From Hydrogenovibrio crunogenus (GTDB lineage Bacteria; Pseudomonadota; Gammaproteobacteria; Thiomicrospirales; Thiomicrospiraceae): a DNA stretch of 64,000 nt. How positions within the stretch are numbered: position 1 is the stretch's first letter; each line of letters opens with the position of its first letter. Position numbers and translations under genes: made by a program. Where the stretch lies: positions 1,116,001 through 1,180,000 of the forward strand of contig NZ_CP032096.1 of NCBI RefSeq assembly GCF_004786015.1, read 5' to 3'. The notes below the pieces were generated by a model. That model was not told the DNA's origin. It searched no databases and worked only from the letters and a program-made list of their open reading frames with translations. Below, in pieces: positions 19,228 to 29,028 of the stretch.

Positions 19228-20816
19228 GCGTTATGCAAAAAAATGTTCTTGCATTAACAAAAGAGCCTTATTTCTTAACGTACTTTGAACAAAATGATAC
19301 CGATAATCTGACAGTGTGTGACAGTTTTTCGGATTTGCTTGAGCTGGTAAAAAGCGGTACCGGTAAAAAGCAGTCATATCGCTTGGTTTTCATTGATGAA
19401 TCGGTGTTTTCTAAATCGGATGTTGAATCATTTCTGAAGCGATTGCATGAAGTGAATCCTAAATTATTTTATCTGGTTTGCTGTTCTGGTTTGAATGAAG
19501 AGTTGTTAATAAAGTTGCAGAAAGCAATGAAGAATCAAGTGGTGATTCTTGACGAAAAGCCTGAATATGTATTGTTAAAACAAGCCGAAATTCAGATTGC
19601 TCGGTTGGCAGACTTGCAATCAGAAATTGCAAAAAAGTCGGATCAGCTTGAGACGGTTCAACAGAAACTCGATGTACGCGGCAAACTATTTAATAATCTT
19701 TTGAGTGTCATTAAGTTCGACTTGGAAGGACACATAATCAGTATTAACCCACATGGTACTAAGGAGATGGGGTGGCGTAATGCCGAGGTATTAGGTACCT
19801 CTATTCATGATATTGTGTTGTGGTCTAATGATGGTTCGGGCATTGTTCAATATTTTGAAACATTTTCCGGTGAAACGCGTTATTTTGATAACGAGGGAAA
19901 ACAAAGATGGGCTTTTGCTCAAGTTAAAAAAATTAAAGAAGAAAATGGCAGTTTTTTTTATTTTGTTGGTAAAGACATTACCGAGCAAAAGCAATTTGCT
20001 CGACGACTTCAGTATGAGAACTACCAAGAAGGGATACTGAAAGCCAAGAGTGATTTGATTCATGATATCGGTAATACGTTAAACAGTATGAATGCGACTT
20101 ATGGCGTGTTAGCGTCTGGCGTTGAACAGCTTAAAGGCGTAGCCAATTATATAGAACGTTGGTGTGAAGAAAAGCAGTCACTAAGTTTACCCGTTGAAAC
20201 CTCTTATAATTTCATTGAAGCCATTGAAAATAGTTGTCATTTTATATTAGATAAGCATTTTTCAAAAACCACGCTTGCCTTGAAAAATGATTTGGCGTTA
20301 TTAATTGATGCGGTGGGGACGAAACAACAGATCTTACCCGTTGAAAGCGCCAAGGAAGTGATCAATTTATATAACCTTATTCAGGAAGTGGTTCTATCGA
20401 GTCAAGCTTTGCTGAATGAGAAGCAGATTAATATTCAGGTGTTAAATACCGACCCCTCAATTTTTTTGAAACTTTCCCATAATCAGTTACATCAAGCACT
20501 ATTGAATTTGATTAAAAATGCTGTGGAGGCGATTGAAGTTTCAGCTAAGGAGATTCGTCAGATTACCTTGCAAACATGTCAAACGGAAAGTGAAGTGCTA
20601 TTGAGTGTCCAGGACTCAGGAGGCGGGGTGGAAATGTCAAATTTAACAGAGATATTTAATTATGGCTATACCACGAAAGCGGGAGGTTCTGGGCATGGTT
20701 TGCACTCAGTAGCCAACTTCATGAATAAGAGCGGTGGAAAAGTTGAAGTAACATCATCCAAAGACAATGGCGCATGTTTTACTTTAACTTTTCCAATAAG
20801 CCTATCTGAAATTTAA
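19224..20816 (+). CDS. PAS sensor histidine kinase with degenerate receiver-like N-terminus
   Basis: 530 residues from GTG 19224, which overlaps the previous stop (GTGA); ATG 19233 is an alternative. Residues 1-125 look like a receiver fold without acidic pocket motifs. A coiled-coil stretch (about 130-155), a PAS domain (VIKFDLEGHIISINPHGTKEMGW and a KDITEQKQF end), an H-box LIHDIGNTLNSM and a HATPase domain (NLIKNAVEAIE, VQDSGGGV, GGSGHGLHSV) follow. It is cytoplasmic. It is the last gene of the signalling unit and ends 2 bp from the convergent mrp gene, so there is no room for a separate terminator. Confidence 0.88.
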   Translation: MSVMQKNVLALTKEPYFLTYFEQNDTDNLTVCDSFSDLLELVKSGTGKKQSYRLVFIDESVFSKSDVESFLKRLHEVNPKLFYLVCCSGLNEELLIKLQKAMKNQVVILDEKPEYVLLKQAEIQIARLADLQSEIAKKSDQLETVQQKLDVRGKLFNNLLSVIKFDLEGHIISINPHGTKEMGWRNAEVLGTSIHDIVLWSNDGSGIVQYFETFSGETRYFDNEGKQRWAFAQVKKIKEENGSFFYFVGKDITEQKQFARRLQYENYQEGILKAKSDLIHDIGNTLNSMNATYGVLASGVEQLKGVANYIERWCEEKQSLSLPVETSYNFIEAIENSCHFILDKHFSKTTLALKNDLALLIDAVGTKQQILPVESAKEVINLYNLIQEVVLSSQALLNEKQINIQVLNTDPSIFLKLSHNQLHQALLNLIKNAVEAIEVSAKEIRQITLQTCQTESEVLLSVQDSGGGVEMSNLTEIFNYGYTTKAGGSGHGLHSVANFMNKSGGKVEVTSSKDNGACFTLTFPISLSEI

Positions 20817-20818
20817 TT

Positions 20819-21943
20819 TTAAGAGTTCTCTACCACAATGTTAGGGAACGCTGAACTGAAGTTACGGCGTTTTAAAGCGATCTGACTGGTAACAGAGTAA
20901 GCGATATGACGATATTTTAATGTAATGTCGCCAGCTGGTTCAGCTACGACGGTTGGTTTGCCTTCATCAGCTTGTTGTCTAATTTTGCTGTTAAGTGGTA
21001 AAGCGCCTAAAAATTTTACCTGATGCTTTTCAGCAAGACGTTCCCCACCATGTTCGCCAAAAATAGCTTCTTCGTGCCCGCATTGACTACAGATGTGTGT
21101 ACCCATATTTTCAACCACACCTAGAACAGGAATGTTCACTTTTTCAAACATTCGTAAGCCTTTACGGGCATCAATTAATGCCACTTCTTGTGGTGTGGTA
21201 ACGATGATGGAGCCGGTTACAGGAATCTGTTGCGACAAAGTCAATTGCACATCTCCTGTTCCCGGAGGTAAGTCGATGATAAGGTAATCCAAATCCTGCC
21301 AGTTGGTTTCGTTGAGCAGTTGCGTCAAGGTAGAGGTTACAATGGGGCCTCGCCAGATCATTGGGTCATCCGGATTGATTAAGAAGCCAATGGACATGAG
21401 TTGTAAACCATAAGCGGAGATTGGTTCCATACTTTTACCGTCTTTGGTTTCAGGCTTATTGTGAACTCCTAGCATTGTCGGAATGCTTGGACCATAAATG
21501 TCGGCATCCAATACTCCGACGTGAGCTCCTTCCTGCTGCAAAGCCAATGCTAAGTTGACGCTGGTAGTGGATTTTCCAACCCCACCTTTACCGGATGCGA
21601 CCGCGATAATGTTTTTGACGCCTTTCAAAGGGGTCGTGTTACCTTGTACTTCATGAGCTTGAATGCGTGTTGTGAAGTCGATGGATACACTTTCAACCCC
21701 TTCCAGTTTTAATAAACTATCCTGTAATGCTTGATCAAATGCGGGCCACATGCTTTTTGCTGGAAATGGGAGAGCAAGAGAGAGCTTTAAGTGTCCTTTC
21801 TTCATTTCAGCCGATTCAATGTTTTTTGAATTTAAGGCGCCTGCTTCAAAAGGTTCAATTGCTAAATCCGTAATAGCGTTGGTGATGGCTTCTTGCAAAG
21901 ACTCTGAAATGCCATTACCAAATAATTTTTTAAGAATGCTCAT
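20819..21943 (-). CDS. mrp: Iron-sulfur carrier P-loop ATPase (Mrp/ApbC)
   Basis: 374 residues from ATG 21943, preceded by GGAGAC; an upstream start at 21991 would be encoded by the palindrome and is rejected. An N-terminal MIP18-like domain (1-85) precedes the deviant Walker A ASGKGGVGKST, the DADIYGPS switch and the C-terminal CSQCGH cysteine pair that holds the transferable 4Fe-4S cluster. It delivers clusters to target proteins in the cytosol. It lies downstream of dcd on the same strand, but a terminator-like palindrome separates them. Confidence 0.96.
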   Translation of the reverse strand: MSILKKLFGNGISESLQEAITNAITDLAIEPFEAGALNSKNIESAEMKKGHLKLSLALPFPAKSMWPAFDQALQDSLLKLEGVESVSIDFTTRIQAHEVQGNTTPLKGVKNIIAVASGKGGVGKSTTSVNLALALQQEGAHVGVLDADIYGPSIPTMLGVHNKPETKDGKSMEPISAYGLQLMSIGFLINPDDPMIWRGPIVTSTLTQLLNETNWQDLDYLIIDLPPGTGDVQLTLSQQIPVTGSIIVTTPQEVALIDARKGLRMFEKVNIPVLGVVENMGTHICSQCGHEEAIFGEHGGERLAEKHQVKFLGALPLNSKIRQQADEGKPTVVAEPAGDITLKYRHIAYSVTSQIALKRRNFSSAFPNIVVENS

Positions 21944-21969
21944 ATGGGTCTCCGTAAACAGTCGGTCAC

Positions 21970-21995
21970 AAAATTGACCAGGCCTGGTCAATTTT
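21970..21995. repeat. Palindrome copy 4 in a perfect 26-bp palindrome
   Basis: CCAGGCCTGG (21978-21987) at the centre of a perfect 26-bp inverted repeat with AAAATTGA/TCAATTTT arms. It lies between dcd and mrp and looks like a hairpin with T-run on either strand. Confidence 0.9.
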
Positions 21996-22056
21996 GCTCA
22001 TTTAATAGGGGAAAACAAGGGAGTCGTCAAACTCTACGTTAATAAAAGAAGGGGTA

Positions 22057-22680
22057 TTAAGAGAGTAAGTCGAGTTGTCTTTCGTCTTGATGTGATGCCT
22101 GATCTTGCGTGATGCGGCTGGCTGTTGGTCCTTTTTGGTTTCGGTATTTTGCGTCGGCACGTTTGTTGTAAGGTTTTATTGCTGCACTGGATAGCGTTTC
22201 AAAGTTAATGGCGCAAATATCCATTCCTGGTCGCAGTGCCAGAGGCAATTTTCCACTGTTGAATATTTCCAGAACAATTTGCCCTTGCCAGCCGGGGTCG
22301 ATTCGATGCGCAGTGACATGAACCATTAATCCCAATCTCGCTAAACTGGATCGACCGTCAAGCCAACCAACAAGGTCGTCAGGGATAGAAACCGATTCAA
22401 ATGTAGAAGCCAATGCCAGCTCTCCAGGGTGCAGGAAAAAAGCTTGTCCTTCTTCAATGACCACTTCATCGCCCATAATGATGTCCATCATTTTCTGCAT
22501 TTCATCCGAGGCGCCGCTTAAGTCGATAAAAGGCGCAGTATGATCATTGAACACGCGGAATTTATTGGCTAAACGTAAGTCAACACTGATGCCTTTAATC
22601 TTATGCTGTTCAGGCATGGGATCAATTCCAATCTTACCAATTTTTAAGTGTTGAATAATATCTCTATCGCTTAATTTCAT
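22057..22680 (-). CDS. dcd: dCTP deaminase
   Basis: 207 residues. It shows the DUTPase-like fold with [33 protein letters not shown]; the Glu in VLEIFN is the catalytic base. [15 protein letters not shown] and the C-terminal [16 protein letters not shown] strap follow. It deaminates dCTP to dUTP for thymidylate synthesis. The length is somewhat above the 193 of E. coli because of a short C-terminal tail. Its start overlaps the stop of the DUF3108 gene upstream by 4 bp. Confidence 0.96.
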   Translation of the reverse strand: MKLSDRDIIQHLKIGKIGIDPMPEQHKIKGISVDLRLANKFRVFNDHTAPFIDLSGASDEMQKMMDIIMGDEVVIEEGQAFFLHPGELALASTFESVSIPDDLVGWLDGRSSLARLGLMVHVTAHRIDPGWQGQIVLEIFNSGKLPLALRPGMDICAINFETLSSAAIKPYNKRADAKYRNQKGPTASRITQDQASHQDERQLDLLS

Positions 22681-23423
22681 TTGAGTGTCGGCTTATGATT
22701 AAGTTCCAGTTCGATTTTTCGATCTTCTTCTTTGTTTAAGATGATGATTCGAACCGGAAAGTAGTTAAGTTTTGGCATTAGCCACAATTGGGCATCAATT
22801 TTACCATTATGAAAGGCAAAAAGTTTTGTTTGTGCTTCGTCTTGAAAAGGTAAGTCGATTTCATCGTCTTCATTTTTCGCGGTGAAGTTCATTTTTTGTT
22901 GGATTTTATCATCTTGTAAATAAAGATTAGTCAGTGGTTTTTTATTGAGAACCTGGAACTGGATTCCGTAAGCCATTGAGATGACATCATACAGGTGTTT
23001 TTGGTTTGGCCAAGACTTGTTTTTTTCAATGTATTCGACTTTATTAAGTTTTTCTTTACGCACTAATGTATAGGTTTTATGGATGGTTTTATCATCATAA
23101 TAGCGTGTTAGGAACTTTTTATACTCTAGCCATTTAAGCTGGTCATTCGTTTGTTTTAGACATATTTTTTCAATAGCGGATTCATTGATAAATTGACGTG
23201 CCCAACCGGGGGGTTCCGCTTTGCTGGTTAGCAAGCACTCGGAGCCTTGGCATGTCATTTCTTGGTGGGCTTCACCAATGTGGAAACCGAGTACTCGAAT
23301 ATCAAAACTGGCATTAAAGTCTGGTAGCTGTTCAGCTAGCGTAACAGGTGACCATATGGTCATCAAAAAGAAGGCCATGATTTTAGGTTTAATAGAGGAG
23401 AGGGTGTCATTTGACCAGCTCAT
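22677..23423 (-). CDS. DUF3108 family exported protein
   Basis: 248 residues with a hydrophobic N-terminal signal (about 12-30, ending TLAEQ). The mature part begins [21 protein letters not shown], the opening strand typical of DUF3108, and is rich in beta strands. Two cysteines (CQGSEC) may form a disulphide. It is encoded between purN and dcd with 4-bp spacing and overlap, as often in Gammaproteobacteria. The function is unknown; a cell-envelope role is likely from export. Confidence 0.8.
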   Translation of the reverse strand: MSWSNDTLSSIKPKIMAFFLMTIWSPVTLAEQLPDFNASFDIRVLGFHIGEAHQEMTCQGSECLLTSKAEPPGWARQFINESAIEKICLKQTNDQLKWLEYKKFLTRYYDDKTIHKTYTLVRKEKLNKVEYIEKNKSWPNQKHLYDVISMAYGIQFQVLNKKPLTNLYLQDDKIQQKMNFTAKNEDDEIDLPFQDEAQTKLFAFHNGKIDAQLWLMPKLNYFPVRIIILNKEEDRKIELELNHKPTLK

Positions 23424-23427
23424 GGTA

Positions 23428-24072
23428 TTACAGCTCCGTTAATTGTATCGGTGTTGTAAGAGGGGTATTTTTATACCAGACCTGGTTATTTTTAAACATT
23501 AGGTCGCCACTGGCAAGCCAATTTGTCACTAAAGGGTAGGCGATATGTTCTTGGACTTGGACTTTTTTCTGTAAAGAATCAATCGTATCGTCTTGGGTGA
23601 TCGCTATTTTTGCCTGAAGGATGACAGGCCCTCCATCTAACTCGGAGGTGACAAAATGAATGCTGAGTCCATGTTCTTTATCATGAGCCTCTAATGCACG
23701 TTGATGGGTGTTCAAGCCTGGGTATTTAGGGAGAAGAGAAGGGTGGATATTGAGCATTCTGCCTAAAAAGTGGTCTGTGAAGATCGGGGTTAGAATGCGC
23801 ATAAACCCCGCGAGAATAACAGCTTCGATTTTATGGCTGTCGATGATTTGGATCATCGCCGTATCAAAGGCTTCTCGAGAATCAAATTGAGCATGATCTA
23901 ATATGGCCGTCGGTATCCCTGCTTTTTTAGCCTTTTGAAGACCCTCTGCATGAGGGCGGTTTGATAACACTAGACCGATTTCATATTGCGCTTGATCGGC
24001 TTGATCGATCAAAGCCTGTAGGTTTGAGCCTTTGCCTGAAATTAAAACAGCGATACGCATTTTAGTAGTCAT
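23428..24072 (-). CDS. purN: Phosphoribosylglycinamide formyltransferase
   Basis: 214 residues. The phosphate-binding ISGKGSNLQALID is near residue 11, the folate/catalytic segment MLNIHPSLLPKYPGLNTHQRAL contains the catalytic Asn and His, and SELDGGPVI holds the catalytic Asp. It transfers the formyl group of 10-formyl-THF to GAR, the third step of purine synthesis. It follows purM after 97 bp. The palindrome variant CCAGACCTGG is in its last codons (reading NNQVWYK). Confidence 0.96.
   Translation of the reverse strand: MTTKMRIAVLISGKGSNLQALIDQADQAQYEIGLVLSNRPHAEGLQKAKKAGIPTAILDHAQFDSREAFDTAMIQIIDSHKIEAVILAGFMRILTPIFTDHFLGRMLNIHPSLLPKYPGLNTHQRALEAHDKEHGLSIHFVTSELDGGPVILQAKIAITQDDTIDSLQKKVQVQEHIAYPLVTNWLASGDLMFKNNQVWYKNTPLTTPIQLTEL
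23476..23485. repeat. Palindrome variant CCAGACCTGG inside the purN 3' end
   Basis: Same one-base variant as at 3502, again with a purine before and pyrimidine after, and an AT-rich flank. It lies in the C-terminal codons of purN. Confidence 0.7.
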
Positions 24073-24169
24073 GAGTTATGAGAGTTAACGCTTAAATGGG
24101 AATGCATAATAGAGATTGTCTTTTCTGGAAGCCATGAAGAGATAAGCTTTGGCTCCCAGAATGACAAAA

Positions 24170-25213
24170 TTAAACTAAATCGACTTCTGGGGTTTCTGTG
24201 TCGCTGCTTTCGATTTTACCGATGACTGAAACCACTTCACCCTGTGCGGTTAACGCATCAATAGCGGCTTGTTGGTCTTTCTCATCCACAACGACAACCA
24301 TGCCGATACCGCAGTTTAAGGTACGGTGCATTTCATGGAACTCAACATTCCCGTGTGTTTGAATCCAATCAAATACTGCCGGACGATTCCAGGTTTTGGT
24401 ATCAATTTTTGCCTTAGTGTTGTTTGGCATAACACGCGGTAGGTTTTCGAGTAACCCGCCTCCGGTAATGTGAGAGATCGCATGGATTTCGATTTGTTTC
24501 ATTAATGCCAGGATCGACTTAACATAAATTCGTGTTGGAGCCATTAAAGCATCAATTAAAGGCTGTCCATCGCAATCGTCATTCAGATTCGCAGCATTTA
24601 CTTCAATGATTTTTCGAATTAAGGAGTAACCATTGGAATGAGGTCCTGAAGAGGCTAGCCCCAGTAATACGTCTCCCGCTTTGACTTTTGTACCATCGAT
24701 TAAGTCCGCCTTTTCAACAATACCAACACAGAAGCCAGCTAAATCATAATCGCCATCAGGGTACATGCCTGGCATTTCAGCTGTTTCTCCGCCAATTAAT
24801 GCGCAACCAGATTGCTGACACCCTTCACCAATACCGGCGACCACGTCTCGAGCGGTATAAATATCCAGTTTGCCGGTAGCGTAATAATCTAGAAAGAAAA
24901 GAGGTTCTGCGCCTTGTACGATCAGATCGTTAACGCACATGGCCACCAAATCAATCCCAACCTGATCATGCTTGCCGCTTTCGATGGCTAGACGAAGCTT
25001 GGTGCCGACACCATCTGTTCCTGAAACCAATAAAGGGTTTTTATATTTATCCATAGGAAGTTCAAAAAGTGCACCAAACCCTCCTAAGGAAGTTGAGACT
25101 TCTGGTCTGGCGGTTGCTTTTGCGATAGGCTTGATGGCTTCAACAAGGGCGTTACCAGCGTCAATATCAACACCAGCATCTTTGTAGCTTATAGATTGGT
25201 TATTTGTCGTCAT
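24170..25213 (-). CDS. purM: Phosphoribosylformylglycinamidine cyclo-ligase
   Basis: 347 residues, the normal PurM length. It has [13 protein letters not shown] at the start, the glycine-rich [24 protein letters not shown], and [14 protein letters not shown] towards the C-terminus. It makes AIR from FGAM with ATP. It is the first gene of the minus-strand purM-purN-DUF3108-dcd group and is divergent from the DUF2066 gene. Confidence 0.97.
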   Translation of the reverse strand: MTTNNQSISYKDAGVDIDAGNALVEAIKPIAKATARPEVSTSLGGFGALFELPMDKYKNPLLVSGTDGVGTKLRLAIESGKHDQVGIDLVAMCVNDLIVQGAEPLFFLDYYATGKLDIYTARDVVAGIGEGCQQSGCALIGGETAEMPGMYPDGDYDLAGFCVGIVEKADLIDGTKVKAGDVLLGLASSGPHSNGYSLIRKIIEVNAANLNDDCDGQPLIDALMAPTRIYVKSILALMKQIEIHAISHITGGGLLENLPRVMPNNTKAKIDTKTWNRPAVFDWIQTHGNVEFHEMHRTLNCGIGMVVVVDEKDQQAAIDALTAQGEVVSVIGKIESSDTETPEVDLV

Positions 25214-25434
25214 AAGAGGAATTTAAAAACTTACTTAAATTTAAATGAAAATTATTGCCTATTGGTATTTCAAAGGCGCATTCAAAATGAATTCAATGCA
25301 TTAAAGGATTTCAATCAAAGTAGAATATCTTTAAAGCAATCATTTGGTATTTATTACCCAAACCCATTTTGAATTAACCAGAGTTTTACAGCAAAATCGG
25401 ATACTATATTGTAACCAAAAATGATGAGGTAGAT

Positions 25435-26484
25435 ATGAGAAGTTTTGTCTCAATTGTATTTTTTATGCTGATAACGCATACGGTTTATGGTTATGCCGAT
25501 CCGAAGACGGATTTATTTGATGTTCGTATTTTGCAAAATGAAGCGGCAGACAGTAAAAAAAGTCTCGATGACAGTTTATTAGATGCCATTAAAATCGAAC
25601 TGGTTCGTTTAACAGGCAACCCGGAATTCATTCTTCAGCCTGAGGCACAAACCTTTATTCAAACCCCTAAAGCCTGGTTGAAAAGTTATCGATATGAACC
25701 TTACGAACAAGATGGTGTTAGAGTCGGCACTTTTTTAGTGTTTGAGTTTGATCAAGAACGTTTTTATGATTATTTCCAAAAACAAGGGTTGGTGATCTGG
25801 CCTTATGTGAACCGTCCTGTGACATATGTGATGGGGTCTCAATTGATTGCTGGCACGTTGGTGAAACTTAATCGACAAAATTTAAGCTATTCACCCAAGC
25901 TGGATTTTAGAAATAAAGCAAATCAGTTAGGGCTGCCTTTCGAGATACCGGCAAACCAAGGACAGTGGATTTATCCTGATTCAACCGACGGATTCAATCC
26001 GCGTATTCCGGATTTGTTGCAAGGGACGGATGCGGTTTATCTGCTTAGCTTTCAAGTGATTTCTGACATGGATGGTTCTGAGCGATTCAAGTGGCAGTTG
26101 TTTAATCGCAATGGTCAAAGTCTGATGCAGGCAGAGGCCTCAGGCAGTTCACCAAGTGTCTATTTTGAAACAACGTTACAGCAATTGATGCAGGCTTATT
26201 CAGCATCTTATCGAGAACAAGCTGAATTTTTAGGGTCTTTGACTTTAGTGGTTAAAGATATGACTTCGGTTGAACGACTGACAAAGGCAGAAGAGGCATT
26301 GATTAATTTAAAACCGATTGTGCACCAAGCCCGTTTATCATCTGTTTCAGAGAAACAAGCCATTTTTGAGATTGTCTATCAAGGCGATTACAATCGCCTT
26401 TTGGAACATTTGCAAAAAATAGATGATTTGCAATTGATCCAAGATGATGCTGTGATTGGTCAAGTGATTGCCAAGTGGTTATAA
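25435..26484 (+). CDS. DUF2066 family exported protein
   Basis: 349 residues with a clear signal peptide (residues 1-20, ending VYGYA). The mature protein starts DLFDVRILQNEAADSKKSLDDSLLDAIKIELVRLTG and has the AWLKSYRYEP segment typical of DUF2066. The second half resembles a duplicated FlgT/penicillin-binding-like alpha-beta module. It is divergent from purM and upstream of hda, the usual gammaproteobacterial neighbourhood. A GATGAGG site precedes the ATG. The function is unknown. Confidence 0.8.
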   Translation: MRSFVSIVFFMLITHTVYGYADPKTDLFDVRILQNEAADSKKSLDDSLLDAIKIELVRLTGNPEFILQPEAQTFIQTPKAWLKSYRYEPYEQDGVRVGTFLVFEFDQERFYDYFQKQGLVIWPYVNRPVTYVMGSQLIAGTLVKLNRQNLSYSPKLDFRNKANQLGLPFEIPANQGQWIYPDSTDGFNPRIPDLLQGTDAVYLLSFQVISDMDGSERFKWQLFNRNGQSLMQAEASGSSPSVYFETTLQQLMQAYSASYREQAEFLGSLTLVVKDMTSVERLTKAEEALINLKPIVHQARLSSVSEKQAIFEIVYQGDYNRLLEHLQKIDDLQLIQDDAVIGQVIAKWL

Positions 26485-26537
26485 AACAATATAGGGTTGA
26501 ATATTCGTCAGCCCACCAACTTAGTTAGGAAGAGTGT

Positions 26538-27251
26538 GTGTTTGTACAACTGCCTTTAAAGATAGGGTTAAGAGAAGAAGTCTGTTTTGATACGTTTATT
26601 GCTGAAGAAGAAGGTGTGGTTCTGGCGTTAAACCGCTTTCAACAGACATTGTTGAAAAGTAATAACGGTGAGGCTTTCTATTTTCAAGGAGAATCAGGTT
26701 CTGGTAAGACTCATATCTTGCAAGCAGCCTGTCGTTTTATGACGGAAAAGAAATCTTCCAGTGTCTATTTGCCACTAGGGGATGACAGTTTACCTTTAAT
26801 TCCTGATGTGTTGAATGGACTGGAACAGACGTTATTAGTGTGCTTGGATGATGTCGAGAAGATTATCGGACAACCAGAGTGGGAACATGCACTAACGAGC
26901 TTGTTGATGCGTTCTAAAGAGCTTGGTCATAAAGTCGTATTGTCGGGAACAACGCCTGCCGGAAACTGGCCTATTGCAACAACGGAATTAACGCATGCAA
27001 TGATGTCGGTTCTTCCAATTACACTTAAACCATTAACCAATAAATCTGATATTGTTTTAGCGATGCAAAGACATGCTCTCAAACTCGGTTTTGAACTACC
27101 GTTGGAGGTCGGGAATTATTTGATTAAACAGTTTTCGACGGATTTACAGGAACTGTTATCGGTGTTAAGAATTTTAGAACAGGCCACGTTTGTTGAAAAG
27201 CGACGCATGACGTTACCATTTGTGAAGCAGATATTAACGAAGCATTCATAG
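26538..27251 (+). CDS. hda: DnaA regulatory inactivator Hda
   Basis: 237 residues from GTG 26538, preceded by AGGAAG. The N-terminal clamp-binding motif VQLPLKI is followed by an AAA+ core with Walker A GESGSGKTH (about residue 50) and Walker B-like LLVCLDDVEKI; the C-terminal lid includes STDLQELLSVLRILE. Bound to the loaded beta clamp, Hda stimulates ATP hydrolysis by DnaA and prevents re-initiation. The clamp motif at the extreme N-terminus supports the GTG start. Confidence 0.93.
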   Translation: MFVQLPLKIGLREEVCFDTFIAEEEGVVLALNRFQQTLLKSNNGEAFYFQGESGSGKTHILQAACRFMTEKKSSSVYLPLGDDSLPLIPDVLNGLEQTLLVCLDDVEKIIGQPEWEHALTSLLMRSKELGHKVVLSGTTPAGNWPIATTELTHAMMSVLPITLKPLTNKSDIVLAMQRHALKLGFELPLEVGNYLIKQFSTDLQELLSVLRILEQATFVEKRRMTLPFVKQILTKHS

Positions 27252-27326
27252 TTTTAAATAAACAACTCACTAACATAGATTGTTTCAATGCACTAAAGCG
27301 TTGATGATACAAAAGAAGGATACAGA

Positions 27327-27830
27327 ATGACGCAATCATCTTTACAAGCCAAACTTATTCAATCTTTCCTTGCGATCGTATTGGTTGTCGGAAGTTTTGC
27401 AGCGCAAGCCGCAGTCGATTTTGAATTTAAAACCCTTAAAGGGGAAACCGTTAAATTGTCGGATTTTCGAGGCAAGTGGGTTGTTGTGAACTATTGGGCA
27501 ACCTGGTGTCCGCCTTGCAGAGTGGAAATGCCTGAGCTAGGTTTTTTTCATGATGCGCACAAAAACAATGATGCAATTGTTTTGGGCGTGAATTATGAAG
27601 ATGTCGATACGAGTGTTGTGCAAAAATTCTTGGATCAGGAAATGATTAAATTTCCGATTGTCAGACAAGTTGGGAAACTGGATGGCAAGAACACTTACTT
27701 TGGTCCTTTGAGAGGATTGCCGACAACCTATATGATCTCTCCAAAAGGAGAAGTTGTTGCTGCCAGAACCGGTATGGTGGATCAAAAAATGCTAGAAGAT
27801 TTTATTAAAAAATTCAATAATACGAAGTAA
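27327..27830 (+). CDS. TlpA-like periplasmic thioredoxin
   Basis: 167 residues with a signal peptide (1-28, ending AAQA). The thioredoxin fold carries the redox motif WATWCPPCRVEMPEL (about 54-68) and a cis-proline region GLPTTYMI. Proteins of this class reduce disulphides of specific periplasmic partners, for example in cytochrome c maturation. An AAGGA site precedes the ATG. No ccm gene is adjacent, so the partner is unknown. Confidence 0.9.
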   Translation: MTQSSLQAKLIQSFLAIVLVVGSFAAQAAVDFEFKTLKGETVKLSDFRGKWVVVNYWATWCPPCRVEMPELGFFHDAHKNNDAIVLGVNYEDVDTSVVQKFLDQEMIKFPIVRQVGKLDGKNTYFGPLRGLPTTYMISPKGEVVAARTGMVDQKMLEDFIKKFNNTK

Positions 27831-27911
27831 GTTTAAATGGGATGAAAGGCAAGTTAAGGCTGCTTTTCGCCCTATCCGTTGAATATTTTCGTTATGTTAG
27901 AATAGGGCGCT

Positions 27912-28193
27912 ATGAATACAACACAAATTCGCTTCGGCATAAAGTATTGGCGACTCGCCATTCATCTAATTTTTAAAACACAACATTTTGGCGTGAACAA
28001 CCTCTGGTGGGCCAAACAGCCTTCTGCGATTGGATGGCGTTGGTATCAAATATTATGGGGGATTGTCACGATCATGCCGATCCTGCGTAATTACCAGTCA
28101 TTAAAAGTCAGGAGTTGTTTAGGTTGGATTCCACAAGCGGACTGTGAAGCTTTGGGCTATCAAAAACAGATTGCTAAAAAGAGTCAAAGGTAA
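27912..28193 (+). CDS. Small aromatic-rich protein, unknown
   Basis: 93 residues, basic and rich in Trp (WWAKQPSAIGWRWYQILWG), with one weak hydrophobic stretch (about 46-60). No family is recognised. The ATG is only 9 bp after an extended -10 (TGTTAGAAT, 27895-27903), so translation may be leaderless or the start may lie elsewhere. It precedes a PilZ gene by 8 bp, suggesting co-transcription. Confidence 0.45.
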   Translation: MNTTQIRFGIKYWRLAIHLIFKTQHFGVNNLWWAKQPSAIGWRWYQILWGIVTIMPILRNYQSLKVRSCLGWIPQADCEALGYQKQIAKKSQR

Positions 28194-28201
28194 TTGCGTT
28201 T

Positions 28202-29023
28202 ATGATTCAAATGGATCTTGAACAAAGACAGTCCTCGCGGTTTGTGCGGCCTTTTCAGGTGACGAATCATGAAGATGAAACTTTTTCAGCCGCTTTTGAA
28301 GGGGCTGATGTAAACCTGACCGGGTTAGGGTTCTTTATTGATGATCCAGATCTATTTTTACCGCAGCAACGCCTAAGCTTACGAATCAAAAACGAACAGA
28401 CAGATGAAGTCTATTGTTTGGAAGGGGTCGAAGTGATTCATTTACGACCTGATGATAGCGGCAAGTATCTTTGCGGTTGTCATATTTCTCATGTTACCAG
28501 TAATCAATTATTGGCACATCACCGCTTGGTGATGACCGATGCAGAAACAGCCTTAGTTTCCATGGAAACTTCAAAGCTGTCTGAATTTAATTTTATGGAA
28601 GATGGTTCTGAATTATCAACCGATGAATCGGACTTTCAAGAAGCGAGTATGGCTCTCAACTTGGCGGTGTCTCAATCAGAGTCGAACCAACAAGAAGTGG
28701 CACGCTTTGTACAATCGGTAGAGTCGATCTTTGCCAGTACACAATCATCAGATATGAAGTTACAAGATTTAAAAGAAGAGTTTGAAGATTTTAAGCAGTA
28801 TCTAGGGAAAATGAATGAAAGCACCATTGCTTTTGCAACCTTGGCAAAGCTTTTGGCACATACACCAGCTGAGCCGCAAGATAAGCTTGCATGGAAAACC
28901 CTGATTTCAGACTTCGAAACCCGTTTTTTGAGTGAAGAACAACAAGTCGCTTATGATTTTATGCATCAGGGGTTAGACGCAGAAGAAGCTTTGGAAATCG
29001 CACAAGAATACCTTAAGAAGTAA
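28202..29023 (+). CDS. PilZ-domain protein with helical C-terminus
   Basis: 273 residues. The N-terminal PilZ domain (about 8-110) has the arginine motif RQSSRFVRP and the DVNLTGLGF version of the D/NxSxxG motif, so cyclic di-GMP binding is expected. After an acidic linker the C-terminal half (about 140-273) is helical and charged, with SVESIFAS and FEDFKQYLGKM, perhaps a protein-interaction module. It sits between a small Trp-rich protein and an outer-membrane barrel, with 5-bp spacing to the latter. A receptor role is inferred. Confidence 0.8.
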   Translation: MIQMDLEQRQSSRFVRPFQVTNHEDETFSAAFEGADVNLTGLGFFIDDPDLFLPQQRLSLRIKNEQTDEVYCLEGVEVIHLRPDDSGKYLCGCHISHVTSNQLLAHHRLVMTDAETALVSMETSKLSEFNFMEDGSELSTDESDFQEASMALNLAVSQSESNQQEVARFVQSVESIFASTQSSDMKLQDLKEEFEDFKQYLGKMNESTIAFATLAKLLAHTPAEPQDKLAWKTLISDFETRFLSEEQQVAYDFMHQGLDAEEALEIAQEYLKK

Positions 29024-29028
29024 TCGCG

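Noticed and set aside
21944-21991. Longer start for mrp
   Set aside because: The added residues would come from the intergenic palindrome; ATG 21943 has a ribosome site and the family length.
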